Assembly: GCA_964649415.1 (NCBI GenBank)
Contig: CAZYSK010000017.1
Coordinates: forward strand, 26,666-90,665
Direction of reading: 5' to 3'
DNA from: CAZYSK01 sp964649415
GTDB taxonomy: Bacteria > Chloroflexota > Anaerolineae > B4-G1
Length of the DNA stretch: 64,000 nt
Shown here: piece after piece, positions 9,207 to 17,470 of the stretch
How positions within the stretch are numbered: position 1 is the stretch's first letter
Layout: every line of letters begins with the position of its first letter
Translations under genes and position numbers: made by a program
The notes under the pieces: model-generated
What the model saw: only the letters and a program-made list of their open reading frames with translations
What the model was told of the DNA's origin: nothing
Databases searched by the model: none

Positions 9207-10925
9207 ATGAGCGTTAGTAGGAACCTGAACGCGGCAAATCTGGCGCGTGTTGTCCTCAGTCTGGCGGCGGGCGCGCTGCTGTTGGCAGTGCTGCTTCTGC
9301 TGCTGGACGGGGCGTTCCATGTAGCCTACGCCAATCCAGGAGCACTATTCGCCACGACCGACGGCACCGGGACTGACTGCACACCAGGCCAGCCCTGCGC
9401 CTTGAGCCAGGCCGTAGCCCAGGCGATCGATGGGGATACGATCTACGTGGCCCAGGGCGCGTACACAAGCACTGGGGAAGCCGTCCTTGTCATCACCAAG
9501 AGCATCGCCCTGTACGGTGGCTGGGATGGCAATGCCGGGCCTGGATCACTGGTGCTGCCCGGCACGTACACCACCACACTGGACGGGGAGGATGCCCGGC
9601 GCGTGGTCTACATCACAGGCACAGTGTCTCCGAGACTGGACGGCTTCACCCTGCAGAACGGAAGCGTGGCGAGTGACTCGGGTGGTGGCCTGTTCGCCTA
9701 CAATGCCAGCCCGGTGATCAGCAACTGCCGCATCCTGAACAACGCAGCCGAGTATGGCGGGGGGGTGGCGTTCTGGTATGGCGCACCGACCCTCGCCAAC
9801 AGCGCAGTGATGAGCAACACTGCCAGCGGCACGTGCGAGTGGCGCGGTGGTGGCGGAGTGCATATGGCGAACAGCGCGGCGTTGGTTGAAGACAGCATCA
9901 TCCAGGGCAACAGTGCCGCGAACGCCGCCGGTGGCGGGGTGTCTATGCTACGGAGCGCCGCTACCCTCAGAGCCAACACGATCCTCGACAACCAGGCCAA
10001 ATGGGGCGGAGGGCTCGAGATCGTCGGCAGCGCTTCCTTCGCCATGACCAACAACATCGTGGCTCTGAACGCTGCAGACACGGGATCGCCAGTGCGCATC
10101 TACGGCATATCCGGTCACACTGCCTGTGCGGGCGAGTGCGCCAGCCAGGGTACGCTGAAGCACAATACCGTTGCGACCAACACATCCGCGACTACCTCCT
10201 GGATGGTTAGCGCCGGTCCGACCGCGACTCTGACTTTCGCCAACACGATCTTTGGTCTGCCGGGGGGAGTCTGGGTTGACAGAAGTGGTTCGGTGACGCT
10301 AGATACCACGCTGTGGGAGGCCGAGGGTAACACGGTGGGCGGGCCTGGCAGCATCTCCGTCGACGGGAGCCGCTACGGCGCTCCGGCCTTTGTGAACCCA
10401 AGTGGCGGCGACTTCCACGTCGGCTTGACGTCAGCCGCCATTGACAATGGCACAGACGCAGGTGTGAGCGACGACATAGACGGTCAGCCGCGCCCACAGG
10501 GCAACGCCTACGATATCGGTGCCGACGAAACCGGCGTATACGTGAACAAGGTGGCTGAGCCCGATCCGGTATACCCTGGCGGGCATCTCACCTACACCAT
10601 AAGCGTGGTCAATTTCAGCGGCGTGGATCTAGACGCCACCATCACCGACACGTTGCCCGTTTCCGTCACAGTTGACCAGACATCTGGCGGGACGCTACTC
10701 CTGCCGGGTGGCACGGTGGGTATCACCTGGACGGCCAATATCACGGCCCCCGGGGGGACCTGGGTCGAGACGGTCGTCGTTGCCGTGGATCCGGACTACC
10801 TGGGGCCGCTGGTCAATGAGGTCGAACTCACGAGTGATCAGGATGTAGAAGGCGGGGACACCGTCACCCTCCAGGCCGGAGGTTGGCTCTACCTGCCCTT
10901 GGTGATGAAGGGGCACCCGTCTTGA
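9207..10925 (+). CDS. Secreted right-handed beta-helix protein with DUF11-type domain
   Basis: A 572-aa exported protein. A hydrophobic signal segment lies at about residues 12-36, ending FHVAYA. Residues of about 40-420 hold beta-helix repeats of the polymorphic outer membrane type, such as GGGLFAYNASPVISNCRI and GGGVHMANSAALVEDS. A DUF11-like domain follows (YTISVVNFSGVDLDATITDTLP). The protein ends WLYLPLVMKGHPS. The ATG at 9207 is chosen because AAAGGAG precedes it by 7 bp. The function is probably surface or extracellular; the ligand is unknown. The C-terminal YLPLVMK is discussed in the findings. Confidence 0.8.
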   Translation: MSVSRNLNAANLARVVLSLAAGALLLAVLLLLLDGAFHVAYANPGALFATTDGTGTDCTPGQPCALSQAVAQAIDGDTIYVAQGAYTSTGEAVLVITKSIALYGGWDGNAGPGSLVLPGTYTTTLDGEDARRVVYITGTVSPRLDGFTLQNGSVASDSGGGLFAYNASPVISNCRILNNAAEYGGGVAFWYGAPTLANSAVMSNTASGTCEWRGGGGVHMANSAALVEDSIIQGNSAANAAGGGVSMLRSAATLRANTILDNQAKWGGGLEIVGSASFAMTNNIVALNAADTGSPVRIYGISGHTACAGECASQGTLKHNTVATNTSATTSWMVSAGPTATLTFANTIFGLPGGVWVDRSGSVTLDTTLWEAEGNTVGGPGSISVDGSRYGAPAFVNPSGGDFHVGLTSAAIDNGTDAGVSDDIDGQPRPQGNAYDIGADETGVYVNKVAEPDPVYPGGHLTYTISVVNFSGVDLDATITDTLPVSVTVDQTSGGTLLLPGGTVGITWTANITAPGGTWVETVVVAVDPDYLGPLVNEVELTSDQDVEGGDTVTLQAGGWLYLPLVMKGHPS

Positions 10926-11077
10926 CACTGACCTAGGGCGGAGGGTGAGCACAAGTGAGCATGATAAACTGAATACGCACGTCGCCCCAAGCCTTTGGGC
11001 GGCTCGCCGGGCTCGTTCGGATCTGCCTGTCAGGGGCAGTGGAAGGCCAGCGGGCCGCCCGATCTTTTCGCAATGGG

Positions 11078-12505
11078 TTACAGTGGCTCGCCCAACAGAT
11101 CGTACTCCAGCGCAGCGGTGATGTGCACAGGCACGATCCTGCCGACCGGCAACTCCGCCTGCACCAGCACCAGACCATCGATCTCAGGCGCGTCACGGTA
11201 GGAGCGTCCCACGCTCATCCCGTCCCCTTGCCCCTCGACCAGCACGTCCAGCGTCTCGCCCAACAATGCCCGGTTCCTGGCCTGGGAGATCGGCTGTTGA
11301 AGCTCCATGAGCTGTCTTCTCCGTTCTTCCTTCACATCGGGCGGTACGTTGTCTGCCAGGCGGGCTGCTGGGGTGCCTTGCTCGTGAGAGTAGGTGAAGA
11401 CCCCCACCCGATCGAACGCCACCTTGGCCACGAAGTCCAAGAGCGTCTGGAACTCCGCCTCCGTCTCGCCCGGATAGCCGACCAGGAAGGTCGTGCGGAT
11501 GGCAATGCCTGGCATCGCCGCCCGCAGCCGCTCTATGGTGCATCGCACTCTCTCTACGTCAGCGGGACGGTGCATACGCCGCAGCACGTCGGGGTGAGCG
11601 TGCTGGAGAGGGATGTCCAGGTAGGGCAAGACCTGTGGGTGGCGGGCCATTATCTCAATGAGATGTTCCGTGATGCGGCCGGGATAGGCGTACATCAAGC
11701 GGATCCACGGCACGTGCGGCACTTCTGCAACCAATTGCTCCAGCAGCCCGGCCAATCCCTCATGCATACCCAGGTCATGGCCATAGTCGGTGGTATCCTG
11801 CGCGATGAGAAGCATCTCCTGCACGCCGCGCTCGGCCAGCCACCTCGCGTCGGCCAAGATGGCCTCGGGTGGGCGGCTCACGGCAGGCCCCTTGATCAGG
11901 GGGATGGCACAGAAGGCACAGGAGCGGCGGCAGCCGTCGGCCAGTTTGAGATAGGCACTGGCTCCCTGCACCGCCACACGGGGCACACCCTGCGTATCCT
12001 GGCCCACGGTCCGCGCCTCCGGCAAGTGACAGACCGGCTCCTGCCGGTAGTTGGAAGCGACAGCGGACGCACGACCAATGTCCGCGGACGCGCGATCAAT
12101 GTCCGCGGACGCACGATCAATGTCCGCGGACGCACGATCAATGTCCGCCGTGTCCAGCCTGTCAGCGAGGGTCACAATGTCCATCCATCGGCGCGTGCCA
12201 ATGAGGCCGGAGAGGCCAGGTACTGCCTCGATCAGTTCATCGGGGTAACGCTGGGAGTAGCACCCTGCCGCGATGACACGTTGTCTGGGCTGTCGGGCCT
12301 GTACCAGCTCCCGCAGCACGGTCTCTGACTCCTCCCGTGCCGGCGCGATGAACCCGCAGGTATTGACAATGAGCAGGTCGGCATCCTCAGGAACGTCGGC
12401 AGCAACATACCCGGCACGTCTCAGCAGTGTCGCGATCCCGGCGCTATCCACCAGGTTCTTTGGACAGCCGAGGGAGATAAGGTAGAATCGTTGCGCTTTG
12501 CTCAT
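11078..12505 (-). CDS. rimO: Ribosomal protein S12 methylthiotransferase RimO, with inserted heptapeptide repeats
   Basis: A 475-aa radical SAM enzyme that methylthiolates an Asp of ribosomal protein S12. The N-terminal UPF0004 domain has the cluster cysteines in SLGCPKNLVD, VNTCGF and AAGCYSQ. The radical SAM motif is CRRSCAFC at about residue 205. A TRAM domain lies near the C-terminus (LLGETLDVLVEGQGDG). Between the first two domains there are four tandem copies of a 7-residue unit (DIDRASA), encoded by a 21-bp repeat that is not part of the family. The linker is therefore longer than usual. The enzyme is probably still functional because the reading frame is kept. Confidence 0.92.
   Translation of the reverse strand: MSKAQRFYLISLGCPKNLVDSAGIATLLRRAGYVAADVPEDADLLIVNTCGFIAPAREESETVLRELVQARQPRQRVIAAGCYSQRYPDELIEAVPGLSGLIGTRRWMDIVTLADRLDTADIDRASADIDRASADIDRASADIGRASAVASNYRQEPVCHLPEARTVGQDTQGVPRVAVQGASAYLKLADGCRRSCAFCAIPLIKGPAVSRPPEAILADARWLAERGVQEMLLIAQDTTDYGHDLGMHEGLAGLLEQLVAEVPHVPWIRLMYAYPGRITEHLIEIMARHPQVLPYLDIPLQHAHPDVLRRMHRPADVERVRCTIERLRAAMPGIAIRTTFLVGYPGETEAEFQTLLDFVAKVAFDRVGVFTYSHEQGTPAARLADNVPPDVKEERRRQLMELQQPISQARNRALLGETLDVLVEGQGDGMSVGRSYRDAPEIDGLVLVQAELPVGRIVPVHITAALEYDLLGEPL
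12063..12146 (-). repeat. Four 21-bp tandem palindromic units inside rimO (family C)
   Basis: Four consecutive 21-bp units of the form GCGGACGCACGATCAATGTCC. Each junction forms the palindrome CCGCGGAC-11 nt-GTCCGCGG. The length is a multiple of three, so the frame is kept. Related copies lie at 33514 and 63615. Confidence 0.85.
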
Positions 12506-12689
12506 TCTCGCTTCTTGCTTGTGTGCTGTGCTGATGGGGAAGGGGCGTCAGGGGATAAGAGATGGACTCACGTGTCGACAAATAGGCACACCGGGATTCC
12601 ACGACCGGACGCCCAATGCTGAACGTCACGTATTCGATCTTCCGGCAACCATCCCCGTGCGCGCAGCGTCTGACACCGCACACCAGGCG

Positions 12690-13568
12690 CTAGGGAACAG
12701 CGATCTCACCAGCAGGCCCCCACGCGCGGGCACAGACTTGGGCCCGGCCGCACATTGTTCCCTGGGACTGGTTGTCGACCGTCACCTGAAGTCCCGCTCC
12801 GTTGCCGGTCTCGACAACGATTGCTTGTTGGCCCGACCAACTGCCGTCTTGGCCTGTGGCCATCATTCCCTCAAACACCACACGACCGTCGACGGTCACG
12901 CGCGCCCAGACATGCTCGGTCGCCCCAAGCGTCAACGTCACATCACCCTGGGGACTGGCTGGGGATGACGGCGTAGCGAGCGGGGACGTACGCGTGAATG
13001 CAGTCGTGGAGGGCAGGCTGGTCTCCGTGAGTACAGTCGCGACGGACGTAGGGACGGCACCGGCAGATCCATTGCCGCGCCGGCTCACAAGATACCCAAC
13101 CCCCGCCACAATCGTCAGCAGCGCGATGATCGCAAGACCTATGATCATCAGCCTTTCGGCGCTTGCTCGGCGCGGCGGCGAGGCGGTGATCGGAATGCTG
13201 GTAGGCTGGTGCGCTGTCGCGCCAGGAGACGAACGATCCATGCGGGCAGGTGACGCCTGTACGGGCGTAGCTGTACCCATTCTAGAGGGAGGCGACGCGG
13301 CTCCTTCCATTCTGGAGGGAAGCGACGCAGCGCCGTGCACTTCGGCGTCGTAGCGGGCCATAGCCTCGTCAGGCGACAGGCCAAGGTAGCGTACATAGAT
13401 GCGCAGGAAGCCGCGTATCTGTACTTCGCCGCCGGCGAAGGCGGTGAAATCGCCTGCCTCCAGTGCCTCAAGGAAGCGAGGCCGAATACGCGTGGCGGCC
13501 TCCACTTCCTCCAGGGTAGCACCCCTGGCTTCACGCGCTTGCCGCAGCCATACGCCGATTGTTTCCAT
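12690..13568 (-). CDS. RodZ-like helix-turn-helix membrane protein
   Basis: A 292-aa protein of the RodZ type, with a cytoplasmic helix-turn-helix, one membrane helix and an outer domain. The HTH_25 domain is residues 1-75 (IGVWLRQAREARGATLEEVEAAT, split here by domain edge). The membrane segment is near residues 142-165 (MIIGLAIIALLTIVAGVGYLV). The C-terminal DUF4115-like domain spans about 205-275 (VTLTLGATEHVWARVTVDG). RodZ links MreB filaments to wall growth in rod-shaped cells, but no mre gene is present here. The linker at about 78-97 contains two copies of a 30-bp dispersed repeat. It lies 184 bp upstream of rimO on the same strand. Confidence 0.8.
   Translation of the reverse strand: METIGVWLRQAREARGATLEEVEAATRIRPRFLEALEAGDFTAFAGGEVQIRGFLRIYVRYLGLSPDEAMARYDAEVHGAASLPSRMEGAASPPSRMGTATPVQASPARMDRSSPGATAHQPTSIPITASPPRRASAERLMIIGLAIIALLTIVAGVGYLVSRRGNGSAGAVPTSVATVLTETSLPSTTAFTRTSPLATPSSPASPQGDVTLTLGATEHVWARVTVDGRVVFEGMMATGQDGSWSGQQAIVVETGNGAGLQVTVDNQSQGTMCGRAQVCARAWGPAGEIAVP
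13279..13338 (-). repeat. Two 30-bp units of repeat family D in the rodZ-like gene
   Basis: Two tandem 30-bp units (the second diverging at its end) match, in reverse complement, the four tandem units at 24245-24361. The shared core is GGA(T/A)GGAGCCGC(T/G)TCGC followed by CCCTCTAGA. In the protein they give SLPSRMEGAASPPSRM. Confidence 0.75.
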
Positions 13569-13593
13569 CGTCGGTCCTCGTGGTGACGGGCGG

Positions 13594-14133
13594 CTACTGC
13601 TCCTCCGCTGTCTCCTCTGGCGTCGCGGCGTCCTCAGCCACAGGTCCCTCAGCAGGAGAGGCTGCAGGTGCCTCCGGCAGTTCTCCTCCCTCTGGCTTCA
13701 CCACGGCCTTGACCTCGGCCACCACGTCTGCCGACAGACGCACGGAGATGATGTGTTCCCCAACTTCTCGGATGGGTTCAGAGAGGATGTGTTTGCGCCG
13801 GTCGAATTCCTCGCCGACCTCACGCCCAAGCGCCTCGGCCATATCTGCCGTCGTGATGGAGCCGAACAGCCTTCCTTTCTCACTGGACTTGGCTTCAAAG
13901 GTGAGCGTAATCTCACTCATACGCTCAGCGAGCATCTGGGCGCGCGTCGCCAGCCGTTCCTCGTGACGCTCCTCTGCCTTCCGGCGACGTTCGAACTCCT
14001 TCTGAGCGCCAGACGTGGCCTTCACCGCCCATCCCTGGGGGATCAGGTAGTTGCGGGCGTAACCCACTGCGACGTCTTTGATTTCACCAGCTTGCCCTAG
14101 ATTGGGTACCTCACGGGTCAGGATGATCTTCAC
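13594..14133 (-). CDS. rplI: 50S ribosomal protein L9
   Basis: A 179-aa L9. The N-terminal rRNA-binding domain MKIILTREVPNLGQAGEIKDV and NYLIPQGWAVKAT are diagnostic. The long connecting helix and C-terminal domain (EKGRLFGSITTADMAEAL) follow. The last 35 residues are an acidic Ala/Pro/Glu tail absent from most L9 proteins. Translation starts at GTG 14133 after GGAGG. It lies 25 bp upstream of the rodZ-like gene and is likely co-transcribed with it. Confidence 0.95.
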   Translation of the reverse strand: MKIILTREVPNLGQAGEIKDVAVGYARNYLIPQGWAVKATSGAQKEFERRRKAEERHEERLATRAQMLAERMSEITLTFEAKSSEKGRLFGSITTADMAEALGREVGEEFDRRKHILSEPIREVGEHIISVRLSADVVAEVKAVVKPEGGELPEAPAASPAEGPVAEDAATPEETAEEQ

Positions 14134-14173
14134 GCTTGCTTGCCTCCAACATCTATTGCTTACCCCTAAGACA

Positions 14174-14236
14174 ATGCGTAAAACGCAAGGCGCAAAGTCA
14201 GACCACGTGCTTACGCATTACGTTCTACGCATTACG
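14174..14236. repeat. Local ACGCATTACG repeats upstream of rplI
   Basis: ACGCATTACG occurs at 14213-14222 and 14227-14236, with a reverse-complement match (ATGCGTA) near 14174-14180. This gives a small hairpin-prone intergenic patch between rplI and tRNA-Leu. Function unknown. Confidence 0.4.
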
Positions 14237-14298
14237 CTCTCGCAGGGATGTGGCGGAGCCTGCGAGCTGTGCGGGTCTCGAATCTGGACGGCATGACA

Positions 14299-14381
14299 TA
14301 GGGCGGGTGGGATTCGAACCCACACGTCCTCGCGGACAGAGGATTTTAAGTCCCCGGCGTCTACCGTTTCGCCACCGCCCC
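14299..14381 (-). tRNA. tRNA-Leu (TAA anticodon)
   Basis: An 83-nt class II tRNA. The acceptor stem is GGGGCGG with a G-U closing pair, the D-arm GCGAAACGGTAGACGC, the anticodon loop CTTAAAA giving TAA, a long variable arm typical of Leu, the T-arm GTGGGTTCGAATCCCAC and discriminator A. CCA is not encoded. It lies downstream of tRNA-Cys on the same strand. Confidence 0.93.
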
Positions 14382-14438
14382 GTATACGCTACGGGCAGTC
14401 TCAATGGACTGCCCGTCTCTCAAGGTGCCATCTTCAGA

Positions 14439-14510
<72 letters not shown>

Positions 14511-14522
14511 CAGTCGTTGAAG

Positions 14523-14551
14523 ATTCTACCACGTATCTTGTCTATTCGCAA
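14523..14551 (-). promoter_or_regulatory. Promoter of the tRNA-Cys/tRNA-Leu unit
   Basis: On the minus strand TTGCGA (14546-14551) and TAGAAT (14523-14528) with a 17-bp spacer, ending 12 bp before the first base of tRNA-Cys. Confidence 0.6.
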
Positions 14552-14568
14552 GTCATACCATCGCTTGT

Positions 14569-14596
14569 TTGACAGACCCCATAGGACAAGTATAAT
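14569..14596 (+). promoter_or_regulatory. Promoter for the M23/SH3 gene
   Basis: TTGACA at 14569-14574, a 16-bp spacer and TATAAT at 14591-14596. It is divergent from the tRNA promoter, with the gene's ATG at 14672. Confidence 0.65.
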
Positions 14597-14671
14597 CCCG
14601 TGTATGCCGCTGGGCCGCCTAGACTGACAGCCCCGCCAGGTGCACACCGGGTGTCCAGATAGGAGAGAAGC

Positions 14672-16384
14672 ATGGCGAAACGACTCACGCTGCGATGGCC
14701 TGTGGACGCGCACGTCATCACCCAGTACTTCGGCGAGAACCCCCAGGTCTATGCCAAGTTCAACCAGGCAGGCCACGAGGGGCTCGACTTCCAGGCACCC
14801 GTTGGGGCAAACATCTATGCCTGCGCAGACGGCGAGGTGTTCGACATACGGCCTAACAACGGCAATGCGTACGGCCTCCACGTGCGCATCCGGCACCGCG
14901 CGGATGGGCGTGAATACCGTACCATCTATGCCCACCTGTCGAAGACGTTGGTCTCAGAAGGACAGTACGTAGGCGCTGGCGAGCTGATCGCTCTGGCCGG
15001 AAACACCGGGCACTCCTTCGGTCCCCATTTGCACCTCACCCTCAAGCTGACCGGTGCCAAGACTCCGGGGTACCCCAATGGCGTTATCGATCCCCTTCCC
15101 TACTTGGCGGAGACCGAGGTCCCCGCGCCCGGCGGCCTCACGGTCTACACAGTCGATAAGGTACGCCTGCGCGCTGGCCAGACGACCGGTTCTGCACAAC
15201 TAGCCTGGCTGGCGGGTGGCGAGGCGCTCACTGTGCTGGGCGATGCCGATGTGGCCAGAGCCAGTTTAGGGCAGCAGGGGCAGTGGGTCCACGTACAGCG
15301 GGCCGATGGACTGACCGGTTTCGTGGCTGCCTGGTACCTCCAGGGCCAGCCGCCCTCCCCAGCCCCGCCCGAACCCGCGCCAGAGCCCCAACCCATTCAA
15401 GTCCTGCGCGTCTATGCGAGCGAGGCACTGAACGTACGCAAAGGCCCGTCCACGGGCACCGGTCGCATTGCCGTTGCCCTACCCCACGAACCGCTGACAG
15501 TGATGGGCGATCCAGAGGCCGCGCGTGCCGCCCTGGGCGACCGGGGCGAGTGGTTACGAGTGCGCCTTCCCTCTCCCGCGCCGGGTTCAGGGCAACGCGG
15601 GCTCAAGGGGTACGTCGCTGCCTGGTATGTGCAGACCGAGCCCGGCCTAGCGCCGGAGAGACTGCTGACCGTGTATCCTACCGAGGACATGAACATGCGC
15701 GAGCGCCCCGCATTGAGCGGCTCACTCATCAGGCGGCTCACACAATACGCGCCACTCACCGTCTACGATGACCCGGAACGCGCACGAGCTTTGGTGGGCC
15801 GGTACGACGAGTGGATACACGTGCAGACAGAGGAAGGCCAGCGAGGATGGGTCGCAGCGTGGTACGTCCAGCTTCAGCCGCCCAGCTTCGCGCTGACTGC
15901 AGACGCACCCGAGCCGGCTGGCCCATTGCACTTGTACACGACCGAGGCACTGCACGTGCGCAGAGGCCCATCGGCAGAGACCGGCAAGCTTGCTATTGCG
16001 CTACCTCACGAGCCATTGACGGTCGTGGATGACCCGCGGTGGGCGCTTTCAAGACTGGGCGAACGGGGCGAGTGGGTGCAGGTGCGCCTACCAGACGGCA
16101 CCGTGGGCCATGTCCCTGCCTACTATGCACAGACTGAGCCCGGCCCTGCACCCGCTATGTGGATGACTGTCTCCCCAACACAGGACGTGAATATGCGTGA
16201 GCGGCCCACGGTCAGAGCCCGGCCCGTCGGCCAACTGGCACCCCACGCGCTGGTCACCGTCCACGACGATCTGGAGCGCGCGCAGGCACTGGTGGGCCGG
16301 TACGATGAATGGCTCTACGTGGAAGCCGGGGGAGGACAGCGAGGGTGGGTGCCGGCATGGTACGTCACACCAGCGCCAGTCTAG
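14672..16384 (+). CDS. M23-family peptidase domain with five SH3-type repeats
   Basis: A 570-aa protein. Residues of about 1-150 form an M23 (LytM) zinc peptidase domain with HEGLDF (His and Asp ligands) and the C-terminal HLHL motif. Five bacterial SH3-type repeats follow, each with VRxGP or MRERP, a PLTV core and an ending such as GWVAAWYVQ. Pro-rich linkers separate some of them. There is no signal peptide or membrane helix, which is odd for a wall-cleaving enzyme. Either export is non-classical or it acts in lysed cells. The start has AGGAGAG upstream and its own promoter. Confidence 0.85.
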   Translation: MAKRLTLRWPVDAHVITQYFGENPQVYAKFNQAGHEGLDFQAPVGANIYACADGEVFDIRPNNGNAYGLHVRIRHRADGREYRTIYAHLSKTLVSEGQYVGAGELIALAGNTGHSFGPHLHLTLKLTGAKTPGYPNGVIDPLPYLAETEVPAPGGLTVYTVDKVRLRAGQTTGSAQLAWLAGGEALTVLGDADVARASLGQQGQWVHVQRADGLTGFVAAWYLQGQPPSPAPPEPAPEPQPIQVLRVYASEALNVRKGPSTGTGRIAVALPHEPLTVMGDPEAARAALGDRGEWLRVRLPSPAPGSGQRGLKGYVAAWYVQTEPGLAPERLLTVYPTEDMNMRERPALSGSLIRRLTQYAPLTVYDDPERARALVGRYDEWIHVQTEEGQRGWVAAWYVQLQPPSFALTADAPEPAGPLHLYTTEALHVRRGPSAETGKLAIALPHEPLTVVDDPRWALSRLGERGEWVQVRLPDGTVGHVPAYYAQTEPGPAPAMWMTVSPTQDVNMRERPTVRARPVGQLAPHALVTVHDDLERAQALVGRYDEWLYVEAGGGQRGWVPAWYVTPAPV

Positions 16385-16406
16385 CCCATCGCAGGGAACG
16401 CGAGCT

Positions 16407-17363
16407 CTACGGGCCCACGAAGCGGAACTGCAGCGACGGCACGGCCACCCAGTCCAGGACGTCCCCTAGTTGCGGCATCGCGGAGCGAGCCTGGAAGCCA
16501 TACATCAGATCGAAGAAGGAGACCGCCGGCTTCAACTCGATCACCCGGGGCTGGCCCTCGATACCGCCCATCTCGGCCGCTTTTGCTATCGCATCATCCA
16601 ACGTACCGACTTCGTCCACCAGGCCCAGTTCCAGCGCCTGCTGGCCCGTGTAGAGACGTCCATCGGCCAACTCGCGCACGTCCTCCAACGGCAGACCCCG
16701 CGCTTCCGCAACGAGTTCCACGAACCCCTCGTAGGTCTCGTCGATGATTCCCTCCCACAGCGCCTTTTCCTCCTCCGTCATACCACGGAAGGGGCTGCCG
16801 ATGTCCTTGCGCGGGCCGGACGTGATGACCACCGCATCCACGCCAATCTTGTCCAGCAGCTCCTCAGCGGTGATGAACTGGCTGATGACGCCGATGGATC
16901 CGGCCAACGTGCTAGGGTGGGCAAAGACGTGGTCGCCAGCGCAGGAGATGTAGTAGCCGCCGGAGGCAGCCATGTCGGCCATCCACACGACGACCGGTTT
17001 GTCGAAGTCAAGCAGCATGTGGTAGATTTCGTCCGAGGCCACGACGCTGCCCCCAGGGCTGTTGACACGCACAACGATGGCCTTGACGTCGAGAGCTCTG
17101 GCCTGGGCCAGCAGTTTGGCCGAGCGATCAGGAGTGATGCCCTGCATAGTGTAGATTTGTTCCTCTGGGCCACTGGTGATCGTTCCGTCAAACCAGAGCA
17201 CGGCCACAGCAGGGCCGGTGCCCTCTGCCGCCAGCGCGGGTTCACCGAACAAACGCCCCATCGAGTAGAAGGCAGCGAACCCCGTCCCAACGCAACTGCA
17301 CACCGGCAGCGCGAAGCCCAGGACAAAGGCCACGAACACCCACAGGATTGCGCGATCTTTCAA
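16407..17363 (-). CDS. sppA: Signal peptide peptidase SppA
   Basis: A 318-aa S49 serine protease that degrades cleaved signal peptides at the membrane. An N-terminal membrane helix (WVFVAFVLGFALPVCSCVG) is followed by the protease domain. The catalytic Ser is in DMAASGGYYIS and the catalytic Lys in SGPRKDIGSPFR, as in the short one-domain Gram-positive-type SppA. The start proposed is TTG 17363, because GGGAGG lies 5 bp upstream. An in-frame ATG at 17438 would add 25 basic residues. It is convergent with the M23/SH3 gene, 22 bp apart. Confidence 0.9.
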   Translation of the reverse strand: MKDRAILWVFVAFVLGFALPVCSCVGTGFAAFYSMGRLFGEPALAAEGTGPAVAVLWFDGTITSGPEEQIYTMQGITPDRSAKLLAQARALDVKAIVVRVNSPGGSVVASDEIYHMLLDFDKPVVVWMADMAASGGYYISCAGDHVFAHPSTLAGSIGVISQFITAEELLDKIGVDAVVITSGPRKDIGSPFRGMTEEEKALWEGIIDETYEGFVELVAEARGLPLEDVRELADGRLYTGQQALELGLVDEVGTLDDAIAKAAEMGGIEGQPRVIELKPAVSFFDLMYGFQARSAMPQLGDVLDWVAVPSLQFRFVGP

Positions 17364-17470
17364 AGCATACCTCCCATAACTGGCAATACGTCGCTCAGCG
17401 GGCACCGGCCGCCGCATCGGACGACCGGTGCCCGGCATCGAATATCGAATATCAGGCCTGCAAGTGGCGA

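Noticed and set aside
11039..12328. Long plus-strand frame (429 codons) opposite rimO
   Set aside because: It is the complement of a well-conserved radical SAM gene, has no family features, and comes from the high GC content.
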